Source: Spirochaetaceae bacterium (lineage in GTDB: Bacteria > Spirochaetota > Spirochaetia > DSM-2461). From it: 9,915 bases of DNA. Every line of letters begins with the position of its first letter. Within the stretch, counting starts at the first letter, position 1. Under the pieces are notes generated by a model. That model was not told where the DNA came from. It saw only the letters and a list, made by a program, of their open reading frames with translations, and searched no databases. The DNA lies in NCBI GenBank assembly GCA_016342385.1, contig JAEINM010000126.1:1-9915 (forward strand), written 5' to 3'. Positions 1-6,865 of the stretch are shown piece by piece. The translations under genes were made by a program, and so were the position numbers.

Positions 1-2
1 TC

Positions 3-41
3 CAGCTTCTCCAGAGCTATGTTAAAAATATAGATGGATAG
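3..41 (+). CDS. C-terminal tail of an upstream gene cut by the window edge (tentative)
   Basis: Reading from base 3 gives the tail QLLQSYVKNIDG followed by TAG at 39-41. Of the three forward frames this looks most like a real protein end; the others end at 24 and 33. If it is right, the gene overlaps the next start codon (ATG at 34) by 8 nt, which would suggest translational coupling and would explain why the next gene has no visible ribosome site. Only about 12 residues are visible, so no function can be assigned and the call is tentative. Confidence 0.3.
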   Translation, partial: QLLQSYVKNIDG

Positions 42-216
42 TCGGGGGCCTAATTGCCTTAAATGTGAATACTACTATATTACCTGGGATCAATCGTTTC
101 CAAAGGGGTGCAGAATGTTTGGGATAAAAACGGTTCAGTTCCCCTCTGTTGAAGTGAGAAGAAACACAGGAAGAAAATGTCCCTCCTTCGTGAAATCTTC
201 GAGAATCAGAGACTGA
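34..216 (+). CDS. Small four-cysteine conserved protein of unknown function
   Basis: This 60-residue protein is probably cytoplasmic: it has no signal peptide or membrane segment. Its cysteines are C8, C11, C26 and C49. They sit in a pattern CxxC, then TWD (17-19), P-x-GC (23-26), G-x-K (30-32), P-S (37-38), TG (45-46) and CxxF. Four spaced cysteines suggest a small zinc or iron-sulfur binding fold, which is inference. I recall similar 60-75 residue bacterial proteins carrying the database label 'uracil-DNA glycosylase'; nothing in so short a chain supports that activity. The ATG at 34 has no clear Shine-Dalgarno sequence, and translation may be coupled to the gene ending near base 41. The dense conserved-looking motif argues for a real gene. 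Confidence 0.7.
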   Translation: MDSRGPNCLKCEYYYITWDQSFPKGCRMFGIKTVQFPSVEVRRNTGRKCPSFVKSSRIRD

Positions 217-303
217 ATTACTGAATTGTCTATTCTCTACTTTGTGTCTTTTATGATATTATCGCCAGATACTTAAAAATGAAAAAATGAGAAGGTAGTT
301 GTA

Positions 304-1413
304 ATGGGTTTGAATTGTGGAATCGTTGGTTTACCCAATGTTGGAAAATCAACAATTTTTTCAGCTTTGACTTCTGCTCCGGCAGAGGCGGCAAATTATC
401 CCTTTTGTACAATTGATCCCAATGTGGGAATCGTCAATGTCCCCGATGAGAGGATGGACAAAATTGTAGAATTGGTTCCGACATTAAAGATAATTCCCGC
501 TGTTGTGGAATTTGTAGATATTGCCGGACTGGTGAAGGGTGCTTCCAAAGGTGAGGGATTAGGAAATAAATTTCTAGCAAATATCAGAGAAGTCGGGATG
601 ATAGTTCATGTGGTCCGCTGTTTTGAAAATGAAGATATAGTACATGTCAATAATAAAATTGATCCTGCCGGAGATATTGAGACTATCAATATAGAACTGG
701 CTTTTGCTGATCTGGCAACTGTTGAAAACAGAATCGTAAAAAATGACAAAACCGCTAGAAGTGTTGATAAGGATATTCGTAAGAAAGCTCTCCTTCTCGT
801 TCCTCTTCTGGAAAAACTGAAAGTTAATCTGGAAGAGGGTATCGCTGTACGCTCAATGGGATTAACCGACGATGAGCTGATTCTTATTTCTGATTTGCAT
901 TTGATAACAGTGAAGAAACAGATTTATGTATGCAATGTCGACGAGAATGGTCTTGTAGAGGAACCGGAGTATGTCAGATCTGTCAAGGCCATTGCCGAAG
1001 AAGAGGGGACTCAGGCGGTTGTGCTCTGTGGGAGTCTGGAAGCGGATATTGCTTCTCTCGATGATAAAGAAGAGAGAGAAGTCTTTCTCGAAGAGGCCGG
1101 ATTAAAAGAATCAGGGCTTTCCAAACTTATCAGAACTGCTTACGCTGAACTCGGATTGAGGACTTTTTTTACAGTTGGTGAAAAAGAGAATAGGGCATGG
1201 ACCTTTCATGAAGGGTCCAAAGCCCCTCAGACGGCCGGTGTTATCCATACGGATTTTGAAAAGGGATTTATTAAAGCAGAAGTATATCACTGTGAAGACC
1301 TATTTCAGGAGAAATCGGAACAAAAAATTAAAGCAGCCGGTAAGCTGAGAATTGAAGGAAAAGAATATGTTGTGCAGGATGGGGACGTTATGCACTTTAA
1401 ATTCAACGTATAG
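304..1413 (+). CDS. ychF: Ribosome-associated ATPase/GTPase YchF (OLA1 family)
   Basis: YchF is a nearly universal, soluble, ribosome-associated P-loop NTPase of the Obg group that hydrolyses ATP in preference to GTP and is linked to stress and translation control. The 369-residue length matches the family. The P-loop GLPNVGKST is at residues 9-17, the G3 motif DIAGLVKG at 72-79 (Leu where Ras-like proteins have Gln), and the G4 position carries NVDE at 211-214. The NxxE form replaces NKxD and underlies the ATP preference known for the family. A C-terminal TGS domain follows at about 285-369, including RTFFTVGEKENRAW and AGVIHTDFEKGFIKAEV. A ribosome site (agaagg, about 290-295) lies 8 nt before the ATG. 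The 87-nt gap upstream holds a possible -10 (TATGAT, 252-257) without a convincing -35. It probably heads an operon with the next two genes. Confidence 0.97.
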   Translation: MGLNCGIVGLPNVGKSTIFSALTSAPAEAANYPFCTIDPNVGIVNVPDERMDKIVELVPTLKIIPAVVEFVDIAGLVKGASKGEGLGNKFLANIREVGMIVHVVRCFENEDIVHVNNKIDPAGDIETINIELAFADLATVENRIVKNDKTARSVDKDIRKKALLLVPLLEKLKVNLEEGIAVRSMGLTDDELILISDLHLITVKKQIYVCNVDENGLVEEPEYVRSVKAIAEEEGTQAVVLCGSLEADIASLDDKEEREVFLEEAGLKESGLSKLIRTAYAELGLRTFFTVGEKENRAWTFHEGSKAPQTAGVIHTDFEKGFIKAEVYHCEDLFQEKSEQKIKAAGKLRIEGKEYVVQDGDVMHFKFNV

Positions 1414-1421
1414 GATATAAA

Positions 1422-2360
1422 ATGCAATATCGGCCTTATGGTTCAACAGGAAGAATGGTCTCAGTTCTTGGAATCTCTACAGCAGATTTTCATGAGAAAA
1501 AGGAAATAGAAAAATACAGCTCATCCATAGTTCATGCATTTGAAAAGGGAGTGAATTATTTTGATTCATCACCTTTTGCCCGTCAGGGGATAGGGGAAAA
1601 AGCACTTTCCAACGCTATTGTGGAGATGAAAAAAACCGGACACCCCTTTAATCTTGCATCACGGACAATGGCGACAAATGGTGATGATCTGATGAGAGAT
1701 CTCGAGATGAGTCTGAGGCAGCTCGATGTGGAGATAATTGATTATTATCAGCTGTGGAGAATCTGCAATGAAGAACAGTTGACATCGGGGGGTGACTCCT
1801 CTCTTATGGCCGGATTGAAAAAAGCTGTTAGTGAAGGACTAATCAGGCATCCCGTTATCTCTACAAATATGGGAAAGGTCCATATGGTTCAGATGGCTGA
1901 GAATTATTTCTTTGAAGGAATTACTCTGGGCCATTCGGGAATAAGACTTCTCTTTGATAAAGATGCTGTCTTTTCTTTTACAGATCATAATTTAGGGCTT
2001 GCCGTATTAAATCCTTTCGGAACAGATTTCTTTCACTCCAGACAGTCATTGTTTGATTTTATCCGAACCAGTGAAAACCAGACCTTTCTGGAAGCATCGC
2101 TGCATTTTTTTATGTCTAATGACTACATAAGTACCGTTGTAACAAAGCTGTCTACTCCCTACCAGATAGATCAGGCTATTTCTGCAGTCGATCATTTTGA
2201 GCAATATACTGAAGATGAAATAAATAAAAACTGGAAGAGGATGCGTAACGAGTTGATGACGTTCAGAGAACAGGGAAAAACTCTCTCTGCTGTCAGCATT
2301 AAAGAGACCTCTATTATTTCCGATGCTGTTGAATTTTTACTGGGACCGAAGAAAAGCTGA
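1422..2360 (+). CDS. Aldo/keto reductase-fold protein with a degenerate active site
   Basis: The 312-residue protein has the layout of an aldo/keto reductase TIM barrel. The opening MQYRPYGSTGRMVSVLGIST matches the usual start of the family, GVNYFDSS (43-50) is the strand with the catalytic Asp (D48), DLEMSLRQLDVEIIDYYQLW (93-112) is the SLRRL..DYYQLH region, and GLKKAVSEGLIRHPVIST (131-148) is the usual 'L..lk..GkIr.iGvS' segment. Only the Asp of the Asp-Tyr-Lys-His tetrad is kept: the Tyr position falls on F52 or A53, the Lys position on R81 and the His position on W112. This suggests loss of normal reductase chemistry, although the alignment was made by eye. The gene follows ychF by 8 nt; its ribosome site (agga, 1412-1415) overlaps the ychF stop. 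The next gene begins 4 nt after its stop. No oxidoreductase partner lies nearby. Confidence 0.85.
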   Translation: MQYRPYGSTGRMVSVLGISTADFHEKKEIEKYSSSIVHAFEKGVNYFDSSPFARQGIGEKALSNAIVEMKKTGHPFNLASRTMATNGDDLMRDLEMSLRQLDVEIIDYYQLWRICNEEQLTSGGDSSLMAGLKKAVSEGLIRHPVISTNMGKVHMVQMAENYFFEGITLGHSGIRLLFDKDAVFSFTDHNLGLAVLNPFGTDFFHSRQSLFDFIRTSENQTFLEASLHFFMSNDYISTVVTKLSTPYQIDQAISAVDHFEQYTEDEINKNWKRMRNELMTFREQGKTLSAVSIKETSIISDAVEFLLGPKKS

Positions 2361-2364
2361 TATT

Positions 2365-3186
2365 ATGAATAGATCTACAAGACTCCGTATTGGCGGGCAA
2401 ATTATATTACTATTCCCTTTGATTCTGTTGTGGACCATTCCTGCCAGCGTCAAAATTGTCCTTATGACTCTGTGGCCTGTATTGCTGGTGATCTATTATT
2501 ATCCTTCTATACTCAGCTACATTGCTTTTATTATGTATAATACAAAAGGGAAAACATTTTATTTGAAATTAATGGCTTCTGCCTATAAAAGCAAAAGAGT
2601 CGATCCCGAATCAGCAGCAACCTATTCTTATATATTATTAAAAGACGGTCAGTTAGAGAAGTCTTCAGAAGTTCTCGATTATGCTGAGAATCGGGCTAAG
2701 GAGATGATTCACTGGAGGAAGGGAAAGAACAGGTACAATCATGTTCATTCCTATCGTGCTTTAATACTCTGGAAAGAGGATAGGATGGATGATGCCGCTG
2801 ATCTTTTAATCAATCTTCTTAAGGAAAATTACCGCACCAGCGTACTATATGCAAATCTTGGCTGGTTCCTGATAAAACTTCAGAAATACGATGAAGCTTT
2901 AGCCGTCAACCTCGAGGCTTTGGAATATGACAGATCAAATGCCATTCTGGATAATATAGGTTTAACTTATATGAAGATGGGAGATCTGGAAAAAAGTCAT
3001 GAGTTTTATACGGAATTGATCGGAAAAGATCCGGATTTCCCCGATGCCTGGTTCAACTTCGGGCAATTACTTGAACAGAAAGGAATAGGAGAAGAGGCGC
3101 AGAAGATGTTTCGCAAGTCTCTTGATTGTGAATTTTCTTATCTGGGTACGGTCACTAAAGAAGAAGTGGAATTGGCTATAAAGTAG
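2365..3186 (+). CDS. Membrane-anchored tetratricopeptide repeat protein
   Basis: With the ATG at 2365 the protein has 273 residues. Two hydrophobic segments (about 11-27 and 31-57) form an N-terminal membrane hairpin. The rest is a helical-repeat domain: TPR-like units can be seen at about 84-112, 126-156, 159-192, 193-226 and 227-258, with typical residues such as LGWFLIKLQKYDEALA (165-180), IGLTYMKMGDLEKS (198-211) and AWFNFGQLLEQKG (228-240). Such proteins usually serve as docking scaffolds, and no partner can be named. An in-frame ATG at 2323 lies inside the aldo/keto reductase gene and lacks a ribosome site, so I prefer 2365, which is 4 nt after the preceding stop with purine-rich gaagaaaag upstream. 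It is the last gene of the ychF operon and converges on the FecR-domain gene. Confidence 0.85.
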   Translation: MNRSTRLRIGGQIILLFPLILLWTIPASVKIVLMTLWPVLLVIYYYPSILSYIAFIMYNTKGKTFYLKLMASAYKSKRVDPESAATYSYILLKDGQLEKSSEVLDYAENRAKEMIHWRKGKNRYNHVHSYRALILWKEDRMDDAADLLINLLKENYRTSVLYANLGWFLIKLQKYDEALAVNLEALEYDRSNAILDNIGLTYMKMGDLEKSHEFYTELIGKDPDFPDAWFNFGQLLEQKGIGEEAQKMFRKSLDCEFSYLGTVTKEEVELAIK

Positions 3187-3231
3187 AGATTGTCAGTACT
3201 TGCTGATAGAAATTTGAGATCCCTTCTCCTT

Positions 3232-4389
3232 TTAAAATGGAGAGTTCGGAGCCGGAGGTCCCATCAGCATATTGGATCCCGATGTAATACTGTCCAGGAG
3301 ACCCTCGCTGTTGTAGTCCGAGTTTGTTATTCTCTTTCCGATTTCCAGATATATTCTGAAATAATAGAGGGATCTTGTCAGTCGGCCTCTGGTTTCTTCG
3401 TAGTTATTGAAATAATGATTAAACAATTGCCTCTGAGTCATATTGATATCTAGAGCCCCTTCTCCATATCCCTTTCTGTGGAGATCTCCAAGAACCTTCA
3501 TGACATAAAAGGTATGCTGAAAAATCGGCAGTACAGAGCGCAGTTCCATTATTTCTGCCGATACAGATTGCTTACTCAGTACGGCTTCAGACAATGAGGG
3601 ATTGATTCCACTTTTTAAATATCTGTTCCATCGTGTAAAAACTTCGTCTTTTCTTTCCAGAGACTGCCAGCTTCTGTCAAAGCGGGGATAAAACTGATTG
3701 TAAAGTTTGGCGTAGTGTCTGATGGAGATTAAAGCATTGGATTTTAGAATATTCAGCCTTTCTGTATACCAGTCTTTTCTATATTCATTAACTTTATCAA
3801 CAGGAACACTAATTTCTCTATAATTATTGTTCCTGTCAGTCTCGCAGACGACTCCGGGAGTTGAAAACCATTCCTTTCCTGTATCATTTTTGCAGGAGAC
3901 CTTACCTTCCGTCGTTGTGACAAGAGTAGAGCCGTCAACAAGAGAACTGATTGTGAATTCTGTTCCTCTGACTCCCATAACACTATTGTTCACATTGATT
4001 TCAAGCTCACTATCATTATAGAGTTTCTGTACTTTCATTCCCATTGAACCGGCTAATAGTTGGAAACTGGTTTTTGTACTACCCTGTACTTTTTTCGTGT
4101 CATAATAAAAAGAGGTTTCTTCCATTACTTTAATAGTCACCGCCCGGGAAACCGGTGTGCTAATATCAATTTCCACATAACCGTCAACACCAGTTTCGAT
4201 CATATCGTAATTTTCCAGTACCGTTCCGATATCGATATCACCTATTTCGATATATTGCCCGTCTCTTGTTATGTCGACAGTGCCCTCTATGTAGGTAATG
4301 ATCGCATCAGTACCTGCCTGAGCTGCTAAATATGCAGACATTGTTATAAAGATCAGTTTTAGAATAATGGTTTTCACTTTCACTTTCAT
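3232..4389 (-). CDS. Secreted FecR-domain protein
   Basis: This 385-residue protein begins with a Sec signal peptide (basic MKVKVK, a hydrophobic stretch to about 22, likely cleavage after AQA at 24-26). A FecR domain spans about 27-165, with EGTVDITRDG (35-44), the family hallmark VMGVRGTEF (138-146) and a final TTTEGKVSC (158-166). The remaining 220 residues are predicted mainly helical, rich in aromatic and basic residues, and I do not recognise them. Classical FecR is an inner-membrane anti-sigma regulator; this protein has no cytoplasmic domain and no sigma-factor gene beside it. It is more likely a periplasmic or surface protein using the FecR beta fold. The ribosome site aggac lies about 7 nt before the ATG. 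A strong promoter sits just upstream (4420-4447). It follows two lipoprotein genes on the same strand. Confidence 0.85.
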   Translation of the reverse strand: MKVKVKTIILKLIFITMSAYLAAQAGTDAIITYIEGTVDITRDGQYIEIGDIDIGTVLENYDMIETGVDGYVEIDISTPVSRAVTIKVMEETSFYYDTKKVQGSTKTSFQLLAGSMGMKVQKLYNDSELEINVNNSVMGVRGTEFTISSLVDGSTLVTTTEGKVSCKNDTGKEWFSTPGVVCETDRNNNYREISVPVDKVNEYRKDWYTERLNILKSNALISIRHYAKLYNQFYPRFDRSWQSLERKDEVFTRWNRYLKSGINPSLSEAVLSKQSVSAEIMELRSVLPIFQHTFYVMKVLGDLHRKGYGEGALDINMTQRQLFNHYFNNYEETRGRLTRSLYYFRIYLEIGKRITNSDYNSEGLLDSITSGSNMLMGPPAPNSPF

Positions 4390-4419
4390 TTTCGGTCCTA
4401 TGTTTGTTTTCTAAGAAAT

Positions 4420-4447
4420 ATTATATCCCCCTAAGAATATAATTCAA
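4420..4447 (-). promoter_or_regulatory. Sigma70-type promoter of the FecR-domain gene
   Basis: Read on the - strand, TTGAAT (4442-4447) and TATAAT (4420-4425) are separated by 16 nt. The -10 is a perfect consensus and the -35 matches four of six positions. Transcription would start near 4413, giving a leader of about 24 nt. The element fills the 65-nt gap between the larger lipoprotein gene and the FecR-domain gene, so the latter can be expressed on its own. Near-identical ATTCTTAG and TTTCTTAG copies flank the -10. Confidence 0.7.
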
Positions 4448-4454
4448 TACAATG

Positions 4455-5297
4455 TTATGGCTTTTCAGCTATTGCCAGGGAATAGTAATAGCTTTCATCA
4501 GGTTCTCTCCAGCGGCTGATGATGTAGAGCCCCTCTATATGTACATTGGAGCTGATCAGCGTTTGATTGACAGTTGTAGACGCGCTGTATGATTCCCCTC
4601 CCCGTTCAACATTGGCTGTACCGCCATAAATATTTGTGCTGATAATATTTGCTATTTCTGCCATAGCCAGTTTGTCGGCCTGTTCCCAGGATTCATAGAC
4701 TGTTTTTCTTCTTCCCGAAGCTCCCACACCAATGATAAATCCCTCTATGTCGGGTGGACTATTAATCCAGAATGGCTTTTTATCGGGCATCAGTTCTATT
4801 GCCGGATATCCCGGTAGAGAGTTCCCTTTCATTTTTATCAGAGCCGCATAGTAGTCCAAGGCATGGCTTTCTTCAATTATTTCCAGTTTATTCAGGAATG
4901 AATCGGCCAGATCTTTATCATAGATTATCTCCACCTTCTGGGCCTGAATTGTCCCTATGACATTTTCGTCTATCAGTTTCTGATAACTGACATATGCTCC
5001 GTAATAAATGGAGATCTGTCTTGAAGCACTGGCAAGAGCGTATGCGACTTCATCTTCATTAAATAGGAATCTGGGAGTAACTGCTGCAATCACAAAAGCA
5101 TTGTCTTCTGGATAAGTTCTAAGGGATAGCTGATCTAGAGAAGAGGGTTCTACTTGTTTCGGGTTCTGGTTTTGAGTCATTTCCTGTTTTTCAATTTCTC
5201 CGGAGGGGATGGCCTCTCTGCGGGCATTTTCATTCTCTGTGGCACAACCGGAAATAAATAGAATGAATAAGAGAGAGATCAGGTAATTTCTTCTCAT
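4455..5297 (-). CDS. LPP20-type lipoprotein with two modules
   Basis: The 280-residue protein starts with a lipoprotein signal: MRRNYLISLLFILFISGC, with C18 as the lipidated cysteine after a FISG lipobox. A polar, Gln- and Asn-rich linker follows to about 60. The first module (about 66-160) contains VTPRFLFNEDEVAYALASAS and ISIYYGAYVSYQ. The second (about 176-279) contains WINSPP (177-182), FIIGVG (187-192) and the Ala-rich helix DKLAMAEIANIIS (208-220), the pattern of the LPP20 lipoprotein domain. The protein should sit in the envelope, anchored to a membrane leaflet, and probably assembles with the neighbouring smaller lipoprotein, which has the same LPP20 pattern. That is inference. The ribosome site AGGAG (5304-5308) is 6 nt before the ATG and abuts the T-run of a terminator upstream, so expression probably depends on read-through. 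Confidence 0.8.
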   Translation of the reverse strand: MRRNYLISLLFILFISGCATENENARREAIPSGEIEKQEMTQNQNPKQVEPSSLDQLSLRTYPEDNAFVIAAVTPRFLFNEDEVAYALASASRQISIYYGAYVSYQKLIDENVIGTIQAQKVEIIYDKDLADSFLNKLEIIEESHALDYYAALIKMKGNSLPGYPAIELMPDKKPFWINSPPDIEGFIIGVGASGRRKTVYESWEQADKLAMAEIANIISTNIYGGTANVERGGESYSASTTVNQTLISSNVHIEGLYIISRWREPDESYYYSLAIAEKP

Positions 5298-5308
5298 GAA
5301 AGACTCCT

Positions 5309-5343
5309 AAAAAAAACAGGTATAGAGTTAAACTCTATACCTG
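5309..5343 (-). terminator. Strong intrinsic terminator or attenuator between the two lipoprotein genes
   Basis: Bases 5317-5329 and 5331-5343 are perfect inverted repeats (CAGGTATAGAGTT against AACTCTATACCTG), giving a stem of about 11-12 bp with a short loop. Read on the - strand it is followed at once by eight T residues (5316 to 5309). It lies 24 nt after the stop of the small lipoprotein gene. The T-run ends where the AGGAG of the next gene begins, leaving no room for a promoter after the terminator. Confidence 0.9.
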
Positions 5344-5367
5344 ATATAGTCATCGTACTGTCATTGA

Positions 5368-5970
5368 TTATTCAAAATCTTCATTAGCTGTGGTCGTCAG
5401 AGGTTTATCTTCCAGAGAGGCATCGAGTCTTCTCAGTGCTTCATCAGATTTAAATTCTGCGAAAGCTGCGCTTTCATTTCTTTCAAATAGATTTTCCACT
5501 TCCGTTACTAGCTCCCGTACAGGATAGGTAACCATGGCAAACCAGTTTCCATCAACTGCGGCATATACTTCAACTGTTTTTGCATTCTTCAAATCAATAT
5601 TCGTTATCTGCTTTGATATGGATTCAACAAAAGTAATAGACTGAGTGTCATCTCCCGAACCGCCTTCCTGGAAGTAGTCTGTCAGCATGGCTTCAACTCG
5701 AGTGTTCATTTGAAAAGCTATATCTGTTCTGGCTCTGGCTACAGCGGTCTGTCTTGATACGCTATCGCTCGACATTTTTGCCATTCCCAAACCTACAATC
5801 TGGTCTTCGTATACCGGAGGATTCAGAAAGAACTGAGGCAGGTCTCTTCTTGCCGGAGGCTCTTCTGCAACAGGTTCAGGTGCTGGTGCTGCCGGAGGAG
5901 GAGCTGAGGCACAAGATGCCAATAACATTGCTACTAATAGAATTGATAATACAATCCCTGTTTTTTTCAT
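5368..5970 (-). CDS. Small LPP20-type lipoprotein
   Basis: With the ATG at 5970 the product has 200 residues. It opens with a textbook lipoprotein signal (MKKTGIVLSILLVAMLLASC, lipidated at C20), then a Pro/Ala/Glu-rich linker (21-42) of the kind that spans the periplasm. The LPP20-type domain starts at FFLNPP (47-52), with IVGLGMAK (58-65) and the helix TAVARARTDIAFQMNTRVEAML (75-96), and ends around YAAVDGNWFAMVTYPV (136-151). An open frame extends to 6114, but that would bury the signal peptide. The 5970 start has a perfect AAGGAG seven bases upstream and is clearly right. Its own promoter lies at 6011-6039 and a strong terminator follows at 5309-5343, so it may be the most highly expressed gene of the lipoprotein pair. 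Confidence 0.87.
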   Translation of the reverse strand: MKKTGIVLSILLVAMLLASCASAPPPAAPAPEPVAEEPPARRDLPQFFLNPPVYEDQIVGLGMAKMSSDSVSRQTAVARARTDIAFQMNTRVEAMLTDYFQEGGSGDDTQSITFVESISKQITNIDLKNAKTVEVYAAVDGNWFAMVTYPVRELVTEVENLFERNESAAFAEFKSDEALRRLDASLEDKPLTTTANEDFE

Positions 5971-6010
5971 TTTAATCTCCTTAATCGAGTCTTTTATTAT
6001 ACTCTTAAAA

Positions 6011-6039
6011 ATTCTAATCTCTAAACTCTTAGGTTTCAA
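6011..6039 (-). promoter_or_regulatory. Sigma70-type promoter of the small lipoprotein gene
   Basis: On the - strand TTGAAA (6034-6039) and TAGAAT (6011-6016) are spaced by exactly 17 nt, each matching five of six consensus positions. Transcription would begin near 6004, a leader of about 34 nt. Other possible elements lie nearby on the same strand: a perfect TATAAT at 5996-6001 without a -35, and a perfect TTGACA at 6069-6074 whose best partner TATAAA (6043-6048) is 20 nt away. Confidence 0.6.
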
Positions 6040-6088
6040 TCTTTTATAACAAGATTTAACCGCTATTCTGTCAAAATATATGGCAGAA

Positions 6089-6129
6089 AAAAAATAAAAA
6101 CAAATTTTCATCATTTTTTTTTATTTTTT
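6089..6129. repeat. A/T-only inverted repeat between the PHP gene and the lipoprotein gene
   Basis: AAAAAATAAAAA (6089-6100) and TTTTTATTTTTT (6118-6129) are a perfect 12-bp inverted repeat around a 17-nt spacer. Read on the - strand, it lies 16 nt beyond the stop of the PHP gene, and its second arm extends into eight T residues. It could end PHP transcription weakly, or act as a bent or UP-like tract for the lipoprotein promoter. A stem without G-C pairs is thermodynamically poor, so the terminator role is uncertain. Confidence 0.5.
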
Positions 6130-6145
6130 CCCTTCATTCTCATCA

Positions 6146-6865
6146 TTAACGGGGTTTGATTGAAGGGTAAGACATCCCGTTCTTTATAGCTTTAAAAATA
6201 TCATCAGACCCTCTGCTTTCGGTTTCGAGAATAAAGAATCTCTTTCCAATCTCTTCAGGGAAATGAGCATCAGAATTCGAAATCAGAGGAATTGAACCTC
6301 TGTTCAGGTTCATAGGATAGGTAGTAATTTCCAAAGCATCATAAGGATCAGGAGGAATAAAGCCCAGTTGACTGCTCATGCTGAAAGCAGCTCTATCTAT
6401 GTGAGCCGGAATAAATAATCCGCCGGCTTTGTGTACCATTAGGAGAAGTTCATCGCTGGAGTAGGTTAATGCTCCCCCTGTAAGATATTTATCCAGCTCA
6501 CCGAGTATATTGTCATTTTCATCAACATAGACCTGGTCTCCGAATTTTTCCGGAATATTGGGGCGGGACTGGAGGTTGCTGTAGAGGTCGTTTCCAAACT
6601 TGACGGCAATTCGGGAATCCCTGAAGAGGCAGAGAGAATGAAATTCCTCCGATGTTGTTGCCTCTATGGCAAAGAGTGGAATAAGAGGGGTGTTTTTACA
6701 GGCGGCTTCCAGAGCAGGCGCATTTAAAGCGCTGTTATGGTCAGCAATGGCTATTACATCGAGTTTTTGTTCCTGGGCAATTCTGACTATTGAGGAGGGC
6801 GACATATTAAGTGAGCCGCAGGGGCTAAGACAGGAATGTATGTGTATATCACATTTTAATTCCAT
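6146..6865 (-). CDS. PHP-domain metal-dependent phosphoesterase-like protein
   Basis: The 239-residue cytoplasmic protein is a PHP (polymerase and histidinol phosphatase) domain over its whole length. Every expected metal ligand can be seen: HIHSCLSPCG (8-17, H8 and H10), IADHNS (40-45, D42 and H43), E68 followed by H76, PAHIDR (153-158, H155) and SNSDAH (196-201, D199 and H201). It should therefore be a functional hydrolase, probably of a phosphoester; the substrate is unknown. The start ATG shares one base with the stop of the DRTGG gene (TGATG), so the two are translationally coupled. PHP and DRTGG proteins are often found beside multi-subunit [FeFe]-hydrogenase genes, as here, which points to a role in regulating or maturing that enzyme rather than in DNA replication or histidine synthesis. 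Confidence 0.88.
   Translation of the reverse strand: MELKCDIHIHSCLSPCGSLNMSPSSIVRIAQEQKLDVIAIADHNSALNAPALEAACKNTPLIPLFAIEATTSEEFHSLCLFRDSRIAVKFGNDLYSNLQSRPNIPEKFGDQVYVDENDNILGELDKYLTGGALTYSSDELLLMVHKAGGLFIPAHIDRAAFSMSSQLGFIPPDPYDALEITTYPMNLNRGSIPLISNSDAHFPEEIGKRFFILETESRGSDDIFKAIKNGMSYPSIKPR

Noticed and set aside
2323..2364. Upstream ATG start for the TPR gene
   Set aside because: It lies inside the reductase-like gene with no ribosome site; the start at 2365 directly follows that gene's stop.
3225..3243. Hairpin TCTCC...GGAGA between the convergent TPR and FecR-domain genes as a bidirectional terminator
   Set aside because: Only 5 bp of stem with an internal mismatch and no T-run on either side; it also overlaps the stop codon of the FecR-domain gene.
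3190..4329. Forward reading frames at 3190-3453, 3827-4021 and 4060-4329
   Set aside because: They are antisense to the FecR-domain gene, have no family resemblance, and two lie wholly within its coding sequence.
5971..6114. Longer N-terminus for the small lipoprotein starting at 6114
   Set aside because: It would place 48 residues before a textbook lipoprotein signal peptide. The ATG at 5970 has a perfect AAGGAG, and the promoter lies inside the proposed extension.
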